This document shows positions 8,561 to 17,642 of a stretch of 46,273 bases of DNA, piece by piece. A program made the translations under genes and the position numbers. How positions within the stretch are numbered: the stretch's first letter is position 1; each line of letters starts with the position of its first letter. The DNA is taken from positions 1 through 46,273 of the forward strand of contig JBAYES010000010.1 of assembly GCA_041667545.1 (NCBI GenBank). Direction: 5' to 3'. The notes under the pieces were generated by a model. That model was not told the DNA's origin. It worked only from the letters and a program-made list of their open reading frames with translations, and did not search any database. The DNA comes from SLID01 sp041667545 (GTDB taxonomy: Bacteria; Omnitrophota; Gorgyraeia; Tantalellales; Tantalellaceae).

Positions 8561-9934
8561 CTACTTAAGTTTCTTCTTCCATCGATCTATCTGGTTTCCC
8601 ACAAGTTCGGGATTTGTACTTCCCTCTGTCTTTTTCCCGGAAACAGAAGCCTCGGAATTAAGAAGGCTGAAAACGTCCCCCTCAAGAAACTCTGAAAAAC
8701 CTTTGAGCTCAACCAGAGAAAGTCCGGATATATTGATTTCTTTTGACGCACAGTGCCCCACCATATTACCAACTATCCTGTGAGCATCGGAAAAAGAGAC
8801 TCCTTTTCGCACAAGATATTCCGCTATATCCGTGGCATATATAAATTCGTCAAGTAGGGCTTCCCGGGCAGTCCCGGCATTTACAGATATCGTCGGGGTA
8901 AGAGCAGCCATCATTCTCAAACATCCCGAAACCACCTCTACAGCTTCAAAAAGAAACTTTTTATCTTCCTGCAAATCTCTGTTATAGGCATGCGGCTGCG
9001 CTTTCAAAAGGATCAGTATCGAGTTAAGAGCCCCAATTACGTTCGCCGATCTCGCTCTTATGAGCTCGAGTACATCCGGGTTCTTTTTCTGGGGCATAAG
9101 AGAACTCCCGGTGGTGAACCTCTCCCCCATTGTTATAAAAGAAAATTCCGATGTTCCGTACAAAATAAGATCCTCACTTATTCTTGAAAGATGCACAGCC
9201 ACTATGCTTAAGGCCGCGAGAAGTTCCGCCATAAAATCCCGGTCTGCCACGGAATCTATGCTGTTGGCGGAAACATCGGAAAAGCCAAGTTTCTCCGCCA
9301 CAAATTTCCGGTCGAGCTTAAGGGCCGATCCCGCTATAGCCCCCGAACCCATTACGCTGATATCCGAACGCTTCGCGGCGTCTTTTATCCTGCCTATGTC
9401 CCTTTCAAGCATTTCCACATAAGCTATGAGAACATGCGCGAAAAGCACCGGCTGCGCCCTGTTAAGATGCGTATATCCCGGGATTATCACGTCTCTGTTC
9501 TTTCCGGCCAGATCCACAAAACTTTTCTGCAGCGTCCTTATCAGGACCGATAATTCTCCTGAAATTTCTTTACAATATAGCCTGACATCATTCACTACCT
9601 GTTCGTTCCTTGACCTTGCCGTATGAAGTTTTTTAGCTTCATCGGGACATCTTTTCTCAACATGGTCCTGCACGGCGGAATGTATATCCTCGAACCCTTC
9701 GGCCTGGAAACGTCCGGAATCTATCTTTTCCTTAAGATCTTCAAGCGCGCCCAGAAGGGCTTTTTTTTCGGCCTCGGTAATATACCCGCATTTTGCCAGC
9801 ATTTCGACATGCGTTTTGGACGAAAAACAATCATACTTTGCCAGGATCTTGTCGACACCAAGACTTGAGGTGAATTCCAGGACATCCGGATCTATATTCT
9901 CTCCGGAAAATCTTCCTCCCCATAACTTTCCCAT
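8561..9934 (-). CDS. argH: Argininosuccinate lyase ArgH
   Basis: Splits argininosuccinate into arginine and fumarate, the last arginine step. With the start at 9934 it is 457 aa. That ATG has a strong GGGAGGAAG ribosome site and gives the family N terminus MGKLWGGRF; an ATG 24 bp upstream would add eight residues without a good site. The superfamily signature GSSLMPQKKNPDVLEL, which bears the catalytic serine loop, is perfect. HTARSRNEQVVNDVRL and YTHLNRAQPVLFAH are further family blocks. It sits between argG (57 bp before it) and lysA (9 bp after it). Confidence 0.97.
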   Translation of the reverse strand: MGKLWGGRFSGENIDPDVLEFTSSLGVDKILAKYDCFSSKTHVEMLAKCGYITEAEKKALLGALEDLKEKIDSGRFQAEGFEDIHSAVQDHVEKRCPDEAKKLHTARSRNEQVVNDVRLYCKEISGELSVLIRTLQKSFVDLAGKNRDVIIPGYTHLNRAQPVLFAHVLIAYVEMLERDIGRIKDAAKRSDISVMGSGAIAGSALKLDRKFVAEKLGFSDVSANSIDSVADRDFMAELLAALSIVAVHLSRISEDLILYGTSEFSFITMGERFTTGSSLMPQKKNPDVLELIRARSANVIGALNSILILLKAQPHAYNRDLQEDKKFLFEAVEVVSGCLRMMAALTPTISVNAGTAREALLDEFIYATDIAEYLVRKGVSFSDAHRIVGNMVGHCASKEINISGLSLVELKGFSEFLEGDVFSLLNSEASVSGKKTEGSTNPELVGNQIDRWKKKLK

Positions 9935-9991
9935 TCTTCCTCCCTGGTCCGCAGACATTCTTATTTTTCTCAGTGTTTACTTATCTGGGCG

Positions 9992-11167
9992 TTATCTCTT
10001 ATAAGGCATAGCCCAGAGATCTATGAAACCCTTGGCAAGGGATTGATCAAAAACATCCCCCTCTCCGTACGTCGCAAGATCCAGCTTATACCGTGAATTG
10101 GGACTCTTTCTGCCCGAAACCGTAGCATTGCCCTTGTACAGTTTCAACTTAACTTCCCCGGAAACAAGTTCCTGGGTCTTTTCCACAAAAGCGTCTATGG
10201 ACTCTCTCAGAGGCGTGAACCAGAGCCCGTTGTATACAAGTTCCGAATAGCGCTGGGCAAGAAAACTCTTGAACTCGCGGGTAGAACGATCCAGGACCAT
10301 TTCCTCAAGCGCCGTGTGAGCCGCGTAAAGCAAAGTTGACGCGGGAGCCTCGTACACCTCTCTAGACTTAATGCCAACAAGTCTGTCCTCTATCATATCA
10401 ACTCTTCCCACACCGTGCCTGCCGGCCATAGCATTGAGTTTTTCGACAAGGGCAACGCTCCCGGATCTTTTGCCGTTTACGGCTACGGGTACCCCTTTAA
10501 GAAAGGTCACCCTCACATATTCGGGAGCGGACGGGGCCTTTTCTGCCGGGCGAACACATATGTAAGTATCTTCTCCCGGCTCCTGGTCCGGATCTTCAAG
10601 CCTGTCGCCCTCTATGCTTATCCCCCATAAATTCCGATCTATGCTGTATATTTTTTTCTTCGTCTGCTCAATAGGTATCTTTTTTTCTTTCGCGTAATCT
10701 ATCTCTGACTCGCGCGTAGTAAGTTCCCACCCCCTTACGGGGGCTATAACCTCAAGGCGCGGAGCCTTGAGATGAAAAGTAACTTCAAACCTTACCTGAT
10801 CATTGCCTTTTCCCGTACAGCCATGCGCCACTGAGGAAGCCTTCTCTTTGATCGCCGCGCGTACCATAGCATCGGCTATCACAGGTCTTGAGAGAGCGGT
10901 CGCCAAATTGTATTTCCCCTGGTATAGAGCCCCCGCCTTGAGCGCCCTGAAAGCGTACTGTTCAACGAACTCCTTTTTCAGATCGCCCACTATACATTTG
11001 GAAGCCCCTATTTTGAGAGCTCGCTTTCTGGCATTCTCGGCATCGGATCCCTGCCCCACATCTCCCATGTAACATACAACCTCATATCCCCTGTCCATGA
11101 GCCAACGTATTATTACCGAAGTATCCAGCCCCCCGGAATAAGCCAGCACAACTTTCTTTTTTGCCAT
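9992..11167 (-). CDS. argG: Argininosuccinate synthase ArgG
   Basis: ATP-dependent joining of citrulline and aspartate. The 391-aa protein starts with the N-type ATP pyrophosphatase loop AYSGGLDTSV at about residues 9-18. Family blocks HGCTGKGNDQVRFE (ATP and aspartate site) and SPNSRYKLDLATYG near the C terminus are intact. A GAGGGGAC ribosome site precedes the ATG. This step consumes aspartate directly, one of several such steps encoded in the same run. argF is 29 bp upstream and argH 57 bp downstream. Confidence 0.97.
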   Translation of the reverse strand: MAKKKVVLAYSGGLDTSVIIRWLMDRGYEVVCYMGDVGQGSDAENARKRALKIGASKCIVGDLKKEFVEQYAFRALKAGALYQGKYNLATALSRPVIADAMVRAAIKEKASSVAHGCTGKGNDQVRFEVTFHLKAPRLEVIAPVRGWELTTRESEIDYAKEKKIPIEQTKKKIYSIDRNLWGISIEGDRLEDPDQEPGEDTYICVRPAEKAPSAPEYVRVTFLKGVPVAVNGKRSGSVALVEKLNAMAGRHGVGRVDMIEDRLVGIKSREVYEAPASTLLYAAHTALEEMVLDRSTREFKSFLAQRYSELVYNGLWFTPLRESIDAFVEKTQELVSGEVKLKLYKGNATVSGRKSPNSRYKLDLATYGEGDVFDQSLAKGFIDLWAMPYKR

Positions 11168-11196
11168 TTCCGTCCCCTCAGGTTCGTTATGATATT

Positions 11197-12114
11197 TTAC
11201 TCTCCGATCAATTTAAGCAGAATTGCTTTCTGTACATGCATTCTGTTCTCAGCCTGATCGTAAACTATAGAATTCTTCCCGTCGATCACATCTGTTATCT
11301 CTTCTCCTCTATGAGCCGGAAGACAGTGCATTATTAAAGCATTCTCTTTCGCCGCTTTCATGAGCTTGTCATTGACCTGAAAGGCGCTGAAATCCCTGAG
11401 GCGTTTTTCTCTCTCATTTTCCTGACCCATGCTCACCCATACATCGGTATAAACCACATCCGCGTTCTTAACCGCCTCGAATGGATCGCTGAATTTCCTT
11501 ATTGTTGCTCTGTTCTTTTTAGCTGTCTTGACCGCTTCATCCATTATCTCGGCATCGGGCTCATATCCGTCGGGCGTGGCGACATTCATGCTGAGTCCTG
11601 TTTTGGCCGCGGCCATCAGTAAAGAATTAAGAACATTGTTCCCGTCCCCGACATAAGATAAGACCGTTTTCCTGAGGCCTTTGGTTTCCATGACTGTAAA
11701 AACATCGCTTAGCGCCTGACAGGGATGGTCCATGTCTGAAAGCCCGTTTATAACGGGTACATCAGAATATGCCGCCAGATCCTCTACATCATTATGAGAA
11801 AACACCCTGGCTACTATCCCGTCAACATACCTTGAAATTACCCGCCCCACATCCTTTACCGGCTCTCTCCCTCCCATATCTATTTCTGAAGGGCTCAAGT
11901 AAAGAACATATCCTCCAAGATGTACCATGGCGACCTCAAATGAGATCCGGGTACGGTTGGAGGGTTTTTGAAAAAGAAGCGCAAGTGTCTTGTCTCGGCA
12001 TGCGTATTTTCGGGATAGCGGTTTTTTTTTGAGCTTCTTTGAGATCTTAAGTATATCAAAGATCTCTTTCCGGGAAAGATCCCTTAACGACACCAGATCT
12101 TTTTTCCTTTTCAT
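11197..12114 (-). CDS. argF: Ornithine carbamoyltransferase ArgF
   Basis: Transfers the carbamoyl group from carbamoyl phosphate to ornithine, giving citrulline. The 305-aa protein has the carbamoyl-phosphate loop FQKPSNRTRISFE at about 48-60. The loop reads S-N-R-T-R rather than the commoner S-T-R-T-R, a variant that keeps the conserved Ser, Arg, Thr and Arg. HPCQALSDVFTVMETKG follows mid-protein, then DVWVSMGQE for ornithine binding and HCLPAHRGEEITD, whose HCLP motif separates OTC from aspartate transcarbamoylase. Only one base separates it from the argD stop. No carbamoyl phosphate synthase gene is in the window. Confidence 0.95.
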   Translation of the reverse strand: MKRKKDLVSLRDLSRKEIFDILKISKKLKKKPLSRKYACRDKTLALLFQKPSNRTRISFEVAMVHLGGYVLYLSPSEIDMGGREPVKDVGRVISRYVDGIVARVFSHNDVEDLAAYSDVPVINGLSDMDHPCQALSDVFTVMETKGLRKTVLSYVGDGNNVLNSLLMAAAKTGLSMNVATPDGYEPDAEIMDEAVKTAKKNRATIRKFSDPFEAVKNADVVYTDVWVSMGQENEREKRLRDFSAFQVNDKLMKAAKENALIMHCLPAHRGEEITDVIDGKNSIVYDQAENRMHVQKAILLKLIGE

Positions 12115-12115
12115 G

Positions 12116-13297
12116 CTATATCTCCTCCAAAACTTCAGCGATTTTCTTGATCGCTTCGTCTATTTCTTCCGCAGTTACCGTTATGGGCGGCATTATCCTC
12201 AAAATATTGCCCTGAGTACAGTTTATAAGAAGGCCCTTTTTGAGCAGGAGTTCGGGGATGCAAGAAGCATCTTCCATCCCCATTTTAACCCCTATCATGA
12301 GGCCTAACCCCCGGATATCCTCTATTATAGGGAACTTTTCGCTAAGCTCTTTTATCTTTTCAACAAGATATTTCCCCATTTTCGCGGTATTATCCAATAA
12401 ACCGTCCTCTTCTATGGCTTCAAAAACACCCAGGGCCGCGGCGGAAACTATAGGGCTTCCCCCGAAAGTAGACGCGTGAGATCCGGGGCCAAGAACATCC
12501 TTATGCTCTTCCTTTATTACAAGAGCGCCGATAGGAAGTCCTCCTCCCAGGGATTTTGCCAGGGTCATCGCGTCGGGTTCAAGGCCGAAATGCTTGTAAG
12601 CGAACATCTCGCCGGTACGTCCCATGCAGGTCTGAACTTCGTCCATTATCAAAAGTATGTCCTTTTCCGCGCAGATAGCGGCGAGAGCTTTGATATACTC
12701 TTTCCCGGGAACGTTTATCCCTCCCTCCCCCTGCACGGGTTCAAGCATTATAGCCACGGTATTTGCCGTAACGGCCGCTCTCAACGCGCCAATATCGTTA
12801 AACGGCACATGCTTGAACCCTTCGGGAAGCGGATGAAACCCCTTCTTCACCTTTTCCTGTCCGGTCGCGGTCAAAGTGGCAAGAGTTCTTCCGTGGAAGG
12901 ACTTTTCCATCGTTATTATTTCGTATCTTTTCCCGTCTCCGTATTTGCGGGCGAACTTTATCGCGCCTTCGTTGGCCTCGGCTCCGCTGTTCGCGAAAAA
13001 CACCTTACCGGGAAAAGAATGCTCTATTATTTTTTGGGCAAGCAGCGGCTGGACATCGTTGTAGAAGTTATTGGAGACATGCAGTATACGGTCGAGCTGA
13101 CGTCTAAGTCTTTCCACGACCCTCGGGTGCCTGTGGCCTATACCGCTTACGGCCCACCCGGGGAAAAAGTCCAGATAAGTGTTCCCTTCCGAATCTTCCA
13201 CCCTGGCGCCCTCTCCCTTAACGAGACATATGTCCCCTCTCATGTAAGTCGAAAGCACATACTCATTGTACATGTCCTTTATCTCGACGGTATTCAT
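12116..13297 (-). CDS. argD: Acetylornithine aminotransferase ArgD
   Basis: Class III PLP aminotransferase making N-acetylornithine from N-acetylglutamate semialdehyde and glutamate. The 393-aa protein shows FFANSGAEANEGAIKFAR (about 100-117), SFHGRTLATLTATGQ, the EPVQGEGGI block, MDEVQTCMGRTG, and the PLP lysine K248 in LAKSLGGGLPIGA. ArgD enzymes often also act as DapC; that second role would be redundant here because DapL is encoded. Located between argB (57 bp before it) and argF (1 bp after it). GabT- or RocD-like alternatives are excluded mainly by context. Confidence 0.93.
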   Translation of the reverse strand: MNTVEIKDMYNEYVLSTYMRGDICLVKGEGARVEDSEGNTYLDFFPGWAVSGIGHRHPRVVERLRRQLDRILHVSNNFYNDVQPLLAQKIIEHSFPGKVFFANSGAEANEGAIKFARKYGDGKRYEIITMEKSFHGRTLATLTATGQEKVKKGFHPLPEGFKHVPFNDIGALRAAVTANTVAIMLEPVQGEGGINVPGKEYIKALAAICAEKDILLIMDEVQTCMGRTGEMFAYKHFGLEPDAMTLAKSLGGGLPIGALVIKEEHKDVLGPGSHASTFGGSPIVSAAALGVFEAIEEDGLLDNTAKMGKYLVEKIKELSEKFPIIEDIRGLGLMIGVKMGMEDASCIPELLLKKGLLINCTQGNILRIMPPITVTAEEIDEAIKKIAEVLEEI

Positions 13298-13354
13298 ATT
13301 TTCCCTTTTTGTTTTTTGTAATAAACTTTTTCGGAAAAAAACGCCTGCCGGATA

Positions 13355-14221
13355 TTATTCATTCTCCGCAGCGCAAACTATTTCTGTTCCTATACCCGTA
13401 TCCGTGAAAATTTCAAGCAGAAGAGCATGAGTAAGATTCGCGTCGACTATATGCGCTTTTTTTACGCTCCCCCTGAGGGCATGCAGACATGCCTCGATCT
13501 TGGGAACCATACCGCCCTCTATGACCCCGGCCTTAATGAGATGATCAACGGTTTCGACCGTAAGTGAATGAAAAAGAGAAGCCGGGTCGTTTTTGTCTTT
13601 CAAAACCCCCCTCACATTCGTAAGCACGGCTAACTTCTCCGCCTTGAGAGCTATGGCCAGGTTCGAAGCGGCTTCATCCGCGTTTATGTTATAAAGCTTG
13701 CCGTCTTTACCCTTGCCCACGGGACAGATCACCGGGATTATATTGGTCTCAATAAGCCGGTTAAGTATCGTGGTGTCTATAGCGCCTACCTTGCCCACGC
13801 ATCCAAGATCGGGTCCTTCTCTTTTTATCGCTTGTATCATGTTATTTTCCTTGCCGCTTAACCCGAACGCTTCCCCGCCAAAACCATTTATTTCAGTGAC
13901 CAGTCCCTGATTAACTTCAACCAGGACCGAATCTACCACTCCCATTGAGATCTCGCAGGTAACCCTTAGTCCATCGACGAATCTTGTCTCAATGTTGGAT
14001 TCTGAAAGCCTCTTGTTTATGTCGGGCCCTCCGCCATGGACAAGAACGGGTTTCATGCCGGCATAACGCATGAAGACAATGTCCTGAAGTACCATATCGC
14101 GCACTTTTTTATCGTTCAAAGAACTTCCGCCAAACTTTATAACTATCGTCTTGTTTGAGAACTTCTTTATGTACGGCAGCGCCTCTATGAGTATCTCGCT
14201 TTTTCGTATAGCTTCTTCCAT
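13355..14221 (-). CDS. argB: N-acetylglutamate kinase ArgB
   Basis: Phosphorylates N-acetylglutamate with ATP, the second arginine step and the usual point of arginine feedback. The 288-aa amino-acid-kinase-fold protein has IVIKFGGSSL near residues 26-35, the substrate loop VLVHGGGPDINKRL, VINADEAASNLA-like NINADEAASNLAIAL, and LTNVRGVLKDK. An N-terminal helix of about 20 residues precedes the kinase core; such an extension occurs in arginine-inhibited hexameric ArgB enzymes, so feedback inhibition is plausible but not shown. A GCGGAG ribosome site precedes the ATG. A 66-bp gap with a GC-rich imperfect palindrome separates it from argJ. Confidence 0.95.
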   Translation of the reverse strand: MEEAIRKSEILIEALPYIKKFSNKTIVIKFGGSSLNDKKVRDMVLQDIVFMRYAGMKPVLVHGGGPDINKRLSESNIETRFVDGLRVTCEISMGVVDSVLVEVNQGLVTEINGFGGEAFGLSGKENNMIQAIKREGPDLGCVGKVGAIDTTILNRLIETNIIPVICPVGKGKDGKLYNINADEAASNLAIALKAEKLAVLTNVRGVLKDKNDPASLFHSLTVETVDHLIKAGVIEGGMVPKIEACLHALRGSVKKAHIVDANLTHALLLEIFTDTGIGTEIVCAAENE

Positions 14222-14287
14222 TTTTCTCCGCTTGTTTCCCGATCTTCATCCAGGACTGCCGGGCCCCGGGCATTGCTTTTTACCGGA

Positions 14288-15493
14288 CTAAGTGGTATAG
14301 AAAGAATTAAGATTAATGTATCTGGTCGTTATATCGCAAGAATAAAAAACGGCTTTGCCTTTTCCCGAAGCAAGATCCATCTCTATCTTAACGTCCTTGC
14401 CTTTAAAAACATCCGTATCTGTCCGGCGGGTCCCCTCAGAAGGTTTTCCTTTCCTGAAAAAAACCACTCCGTCCAATTTTATGGTTATCTTTTCCGGATC
14501 GAATTTTACTCCGCTCGCTCCGGCAGACGAGGCTATTCTTCCCCAGTTAGGATCGCTTCCCGATACCGCGCATTTAACAAGAAGAGAGCCCGCTATCGAC
14601 TCTGCCGCCTTTTTCGCTTCCTTATCGTTTCGGGCCCCTTTTACCCTGACCTCAATAAACTTACTCGCGCCCTCGCCGTCTCTCACTATCATAAAAGAAA
14701 GGTCCGTCATCACGGCTTTCAGGTTTTCCGAAAATATTCTCATTTCCGCAGATTTCAGGGTTATCTTTTTATTCCCTGCTTTACCGTTAGCCAGAACGAG
14801 TACCGTGTCATTGGTGCTCATATCACCGTCCACGGTTATAGCGTTAAAAGATACATCTGTCGCTATGCCCAACGCCATATTAAGCGCTTTACGGTCTATG
14901 GAAACATCCGTCATTATGTAAGAGAGCATCGTGGCCATTTCGGGTTTTATCATTCCCGCGCCTTTAGCTATGCCGGTTATCACAACATCTCTGCCGGATA
15001 TCCTGAACTTACGAGACGACATCTTCCTGGCCCCATCGGTCGTCATTATACCGTCGGCCGCGTCCTTTATCCCATCGCGGGATATTTCTCCGGCAAGGGT
15101 CTTCATGCCTTTTAATATCGGCTTCATGTTCATGTACTGGCCGATTATACCTGTAGATGAAACAAATATCTCAGAACTCTTTGTCCCGAGAATGCCGGCC
15201 ATTGTATCCGCCATCTTTTCGGTATCTCTTAGCCCTCTTTTCCCGGTCATGCAATTGGCGTTACCGCTATTGACCACGACCGCCCTTATGGCTCCGGTCC
15301 TTTTTATCTGCTTTATCCCCCGGATCACCGGCGCGGCCTTTGCCGTGTTTTTGGTAAAAAGAGCCGCGGCTACGCAATTTTCTTCCGAATATAAAAGGGT
15401 AAGATCTTTGCGCTTTCTTTTAGCGCCGCAATGTATGCCTCCGGCCAGAAAACCTTTAGGCAATGTTATGTCTTGCGTTAAGCCCTTCCTCAT
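14288..15493 (-). CDS. argJ: Ornithine acetyltransferase ArgJ
   Basis: Transfers acetyl from N-acetylornithine to glutamate, recycling the acetyl group; some members also use acetyl-CoA (bifunctional). The 401-aa precursor is predicted to self-cleave into two chains between A187 and T188 in KGAGMIKPEMATML, with T188 becoming the catalytic N-terminal threonine. Other family motifs are VVVNSGNANCMTG, SSTGIIGQ and ITVDGDMSTNDTVLVLANG. No argA or argE lies in the window, consistent with the acetyl-recycling pathway. Its start overlaps the argC stop as a 4-bp ATGA. Confidence 0.95.
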   Translation of the reverse strand: MRKGLTQDITLPKGFLAGGIHCGAKRKRKDLTLLYSEENCVAAALFTKNTAKAAPVIRGIKQIKRTGAIRAVVVNSGNANCMTGKRGLRDTEKMADTMAGILGTKSSEIFVSSTGIIGQYMNMKPILKGMKTLAGEISRDGIKDAADGIMTTDGARKMSSRKFRISGRDVVITGIAKGAGMIKPEMATMLSYIMTDVSIDRKALNMALGIATDVSFNAITVDGDMSTNDTVLVLANGKAGNKKITLKSAEMRIFSENLKAVMTDLSFMIVRDGEGASKFIEVRVKGARNDKEAKKAAESIAGSLLVKCAVSGSDPNWGRIASSAGASGVKFDPEKITIKLDGVVFFRKGKPSEGTRRTDTDVFKGKDVKIEMDLASGKGKAVFYSCDITTRYINLNSFYTT

Positions 15494-16503
15494 ACCAGTC
15501 CCTGCCCTTCGTCAAGACCGCACATGATATTCATATTCTGCATGGCCTGTCCGCTGGCGCCCTTAAGCAAATTATCTATCACCGATACTATAACAAGCAT
15601 CCCTCCGGCCGATGTAAGTCCTATATCGCAAAAATTGGTTCCCGATACATCCTTTATTTCGGGCAGTTCTCCCAAAGGCCGAACCCTCACGAACGGTTCA
15701 TTTTCGTATTTGTCCCCGTAAAGCTTATGTATACTTTCGGCATCCGGAAGCCCCTTGTGCTTAACGTAAATTGTTGAGAGTATTCCCCTCCGCATGGGAA
15801 CAAGATGCGGCGTGAAATTGAGTTTGAACTCTTTCCCGGAAGATCCTGAAAGTATATGCTCCATTTCAGGCATATGCTGATGGGCATTGGCCTTATAACA
15901 TTTGAAATTGCTATCTATCTCCCCGAAAGAAAGAGCTATGGCCGCTTTTCTGCCCGCTCCCGTAGCCCCGCTTTTGGAATCGGCAATTACGTCCAGGCCG
16001 CTTTCAGCGATGGCTCCGGCAATGGGCATGAGCGCCAGAATAACACTTGTGGGATAACACCCCGGATTAGCTATAAGCCGCGCGGTGCGTATGCTGTTTC
16101 TGTTAAGTTCCGGTAAGCCATATACGGCCTTCTCAAGATTGGCGGCGTCGGAATGTTCTGTCGCGTACCATTTTTTATATGTTTTTTCCGGAAGCCTGTA
16201 ATCGGCGCTAAGGTCTATTACCCTCTTACCTTTAGACAAGAACAAGGGGGCAAATTTCATGGAAACCGTATGCGGCAACGCAAGAAAAACAATATCGGCC
16301 GATTCCGATACCTTTTCGACATCAAGATTCCCGCAAACAACCGATATCTTTTTCCCAAACCTCGGATACATATTTGAGAAAGGTTTTTCCTTATCCACTA
16401 TTGCGGATAAGGAGGTTATTTCAACATCCGGATTCTTAAGAAGAACCTCTACCAGTTCTTCCCCGGTATACCCGGTTGCCCCGACCACTCCCACTTTCAC
16501 CAT
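15490..16503 (-). CDS. argC: N-acetyl-gamma-glutamyl-phosphate reductase ArgC
   Basis: NADPH-dependent reduction of N-acetylglutamyl phosphate to the semialdehyde. The 337-aa protein begins MVKVGVVGATGYTGEEL with the dinucleotide motif. It has the catalytic cysteine C149 in ANPGCYPTSVILAL, and ADYRLP, YGLPELNR and HLVPMRRGILST blocks typical of ArgC. It is the first gene of the arg/lys/pan/nad run, with a consensus sigma-70-like promoter about 90 bp upstream. An AGAGGG ribosome site precedes the ATG. It overlaps argJ by 4 bp. Confidence 0.96.
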   Translation of the reverse strand: MVKVGVVGATGYTGEELVEVLLKNPDVEITSLSAIVDKEKPFSNMYPRFGKKISVVCGNLDVEKVSESADIVFLALPHTVSMKFAPLFLSKGKRVIDLSADYRLPEKTYKKWYATEHSDAANLEKAVYGLPELNRNSIRTARLIANPGCYPTSVILALMPIAGAIAESGLDVIADSKSGATGAGRKAAIALSFGEIDSNFKCYKANAHQHMPEMEHILSGSSGKEFKLNFTPHLVPMRRGILSTIYVKHKGLPDAESIHKLYGDKYENEPFVRVRPLGELPEIKDVSGTNFCDIGLTSAGGMLVIVSVIDNLLKGASGQAMQNMNIMCGLDEGQGLV

Positions 16504-16594
16504 TACACTGCCCTCTTGTGTTGCCTTTAGAAATTATTAATATAAGCCACCGTGACAAACAGAAAAAACCCTTGTTTCAACATGATGAAAACCA

Positions 16595-16623
16595 AGTATA
16601 AGACAAATGCATATGCCTGTCAA
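16595..16623 (-). promoter_or_regulatory. Sigma-70-like promoter of the arg superoperon
   Basis: On the minus strand TTGACA (16623-16618), a 17-bp spacer and TATACT (16600-16595) form a near-consensus promoter. The expected start site is near 16588, giving a leader of about 85 nt before argC. The leader is AT-rich; I do not see a convincing pair of ARG boxes. It is the only strong promoter I recognise in front of the 16 genes, though internal promoters cannot be excluded. Confidence 0.75.
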
Positions 16624-16659
16624 GGGAAACAGAAAGCTATTCGGAGAGTACGGATACTT

Positions 16660-16688
16660 AAAAAAGGCCATCCCTGAGGATGGCCTTT
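16660..16688 (-). terminator. Rho-independent terminator of rplM-rpsI
   Basis: A perfect 11-bp stem, AAAGGCCATCC with GGATGGCCTTT around a 4-nt loop (16663-16688), is followed on the minus strand by six T residues (16665-16660). It lies 33 bp after the rpsI stop and just before the arg promoter, cleanly separating the two transcripts. Confidence 0.92.
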
Positions 16689-16720
16689 GTAACAATCTGA
16701 ATATCCGATTTCGTTGATTT

Positions 16721-17116
16721 TTAACGTTTTGAGAACTGGAATCGTTTGCGGGCCCTTTTCTGGCCGTACTTCTTTCTTTCTTTCGCCCTGGGGTCCCTCG
16801 TAAGAAATCCGCCCTTTTTCAACACCGCTCTTGAAGCCTCGTCCATTTCAATAAGAGCCCTGGCTATACCGTGCTTCAAGGCTCCCGCTTGGCCGCTTAT
16901 TCCTCCGCCGGCAACTGTGGCTATTACGTCGTATTTCGATGCCGTTCCGGTAACTTCCATGGGCTGCATTACCACTATTCTGTGTGTTTCCCTCGGAAAA
17001 TAATCCTGGAAATCCCTCTTGTTAACCCTTACTTTTCCTGTGCCTTCCACCAGACGCACTCTCGCTGTTGACTCTTTACGCCTGCCGATCAAAATTGTCT
17101 TAGGTTTATCGTTCAT
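16721..17116 (-). CDS. rpsI: Ribosomal protein uS9 RpsI
   Basis: Small-subunit protein whose C-terminal tail reaches the P-site tRNA. The 131-aa protein has GRRKESTARVRLVEGTG at the N terminus and the central block VAGGGISGQAGALKHGIARAL. The hallmark basic tail KKYGQKRARKRFQFSKR ends in Lys-Arg. It lies 15 bp after rplM in the universal L13-S9 operon, with a CGGAG ribosome site, and is followed by a strong terminator. Confidence 0.98.
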   Translation of the reverse strand: MNDKPKTILIGRRKESTARVRLVEGTGKVRVNKRDFQDYFPRETHRIVVMQPMEVTGTASKYDVIATVAGGGISGQAGALKHGIARALIEMDEASRAVLKKGGFLTRDPRAKERKKYGQKRARKRFQFSKR

Positions 17117-17131
17117 TTATACGCTCCGTTT

Positions 17132-17560
17132 TTATATCTTTAATTCTACAGGTTTCTGAGCAACTTGACCGTGCTCCGTTCCAACATACAGCTTAAGCCT
17201 TTTAAGCATTAGATCCGCCAGTTTGTTCTTAGGAAGCATCCCCTTTACGGCATGCCGTAAAGCGAACTTGGGGTCCTTCTCCATCATTTTATCGTACCTG
17301 GTAAGTTTTTGTCCGCTTGGATACCCCGAGAACCTCTTATAGTATTTCTGCTGGGCCTTCCTGCCGGTTATTTTAACTTTTCCGCAGTTAAGGACTACAA
17401 CCCCCGCTCCGTTATCGACATTGGGCGTAAAATCAGGCCTGTATTTCCCGCTCAAAAGTGTAGCCACTCTGGTAGCCGTTCTTCCAAGAACCTTGCCCTC
17501 GGCGTCTATAACGAACCATTCATGTTTTATCTCGTTTTTCTTCACAATTTTAGTTTTCAT
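17132..17560 (-). CDS. rplM: Ribosomal protein uL13 RplM
   Basis: Large-subunit assembly protein. With the ATG at 17560 it is 142 aa; a GTG one codon upstream (17563) is also possible. Family blocks WFVIDAEGKVLGRTATRVA, LSGKYRPDFTP, KVKITGRKAQQKYYKRFSGYP and AVKGMLPKNKL are clear. It is first in the rplM-rpsI operon. The leader contains a terminator-like hairpin (17603-17627) between a candidate promoter (17643-17671) and the start codon, a possible attenuation site. The ribosome site is weak (AAAGG). Confidence 0.97.
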   Translation of the reverse strand: MKTKIVKKNEIKHEWFVIDAEGKVLGRTATRVATLLSGKYRPDFTPNVDNGAGVVVLNCGKVKITGRKAQQKYYKRFSGYPSGQKLTRYDKMMEKDPKFALRHAVKGMLPKNKLADLMLKRLKLYVGTEHGQVAQKPVELKI

Positions 17561-17602
17561 CACAGCCTTTACCTATCTGTTTTAAAGATCCGTTTTTAAA
17601 AT

Positions 17603-17627
17603 AAAAACCCCTGCCTCCGGCATGGGG
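17603..17627 (-). terminator. Hairpin with T tract in the rplM leader
   Basis: On the minus strand CCCCATGCC and GGCAGGGG form a GC-rich stem with a one-base bulge, followed by five T residues and a further T-rich stretch. It is terminator-like, ending only 43 bp before the rplM start. It may end the abrB/56-aa transcript about 80 bp after its last stop, or act as an attenuator inside the rplM leader; the candidate TTGACA promoter upstream of it favours the second. Confidence 0.6.
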
Positions 17628-17642
17628 CGCATAAGAGCAACA

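Noticed and set aside
14255..14276. GC-rich imperfect palindrome between argJ and argB as a terminator
   Set aside because: No T tract follows on the minus strand and the gene run continues with close spacing, so it is unlikely to end transcription.
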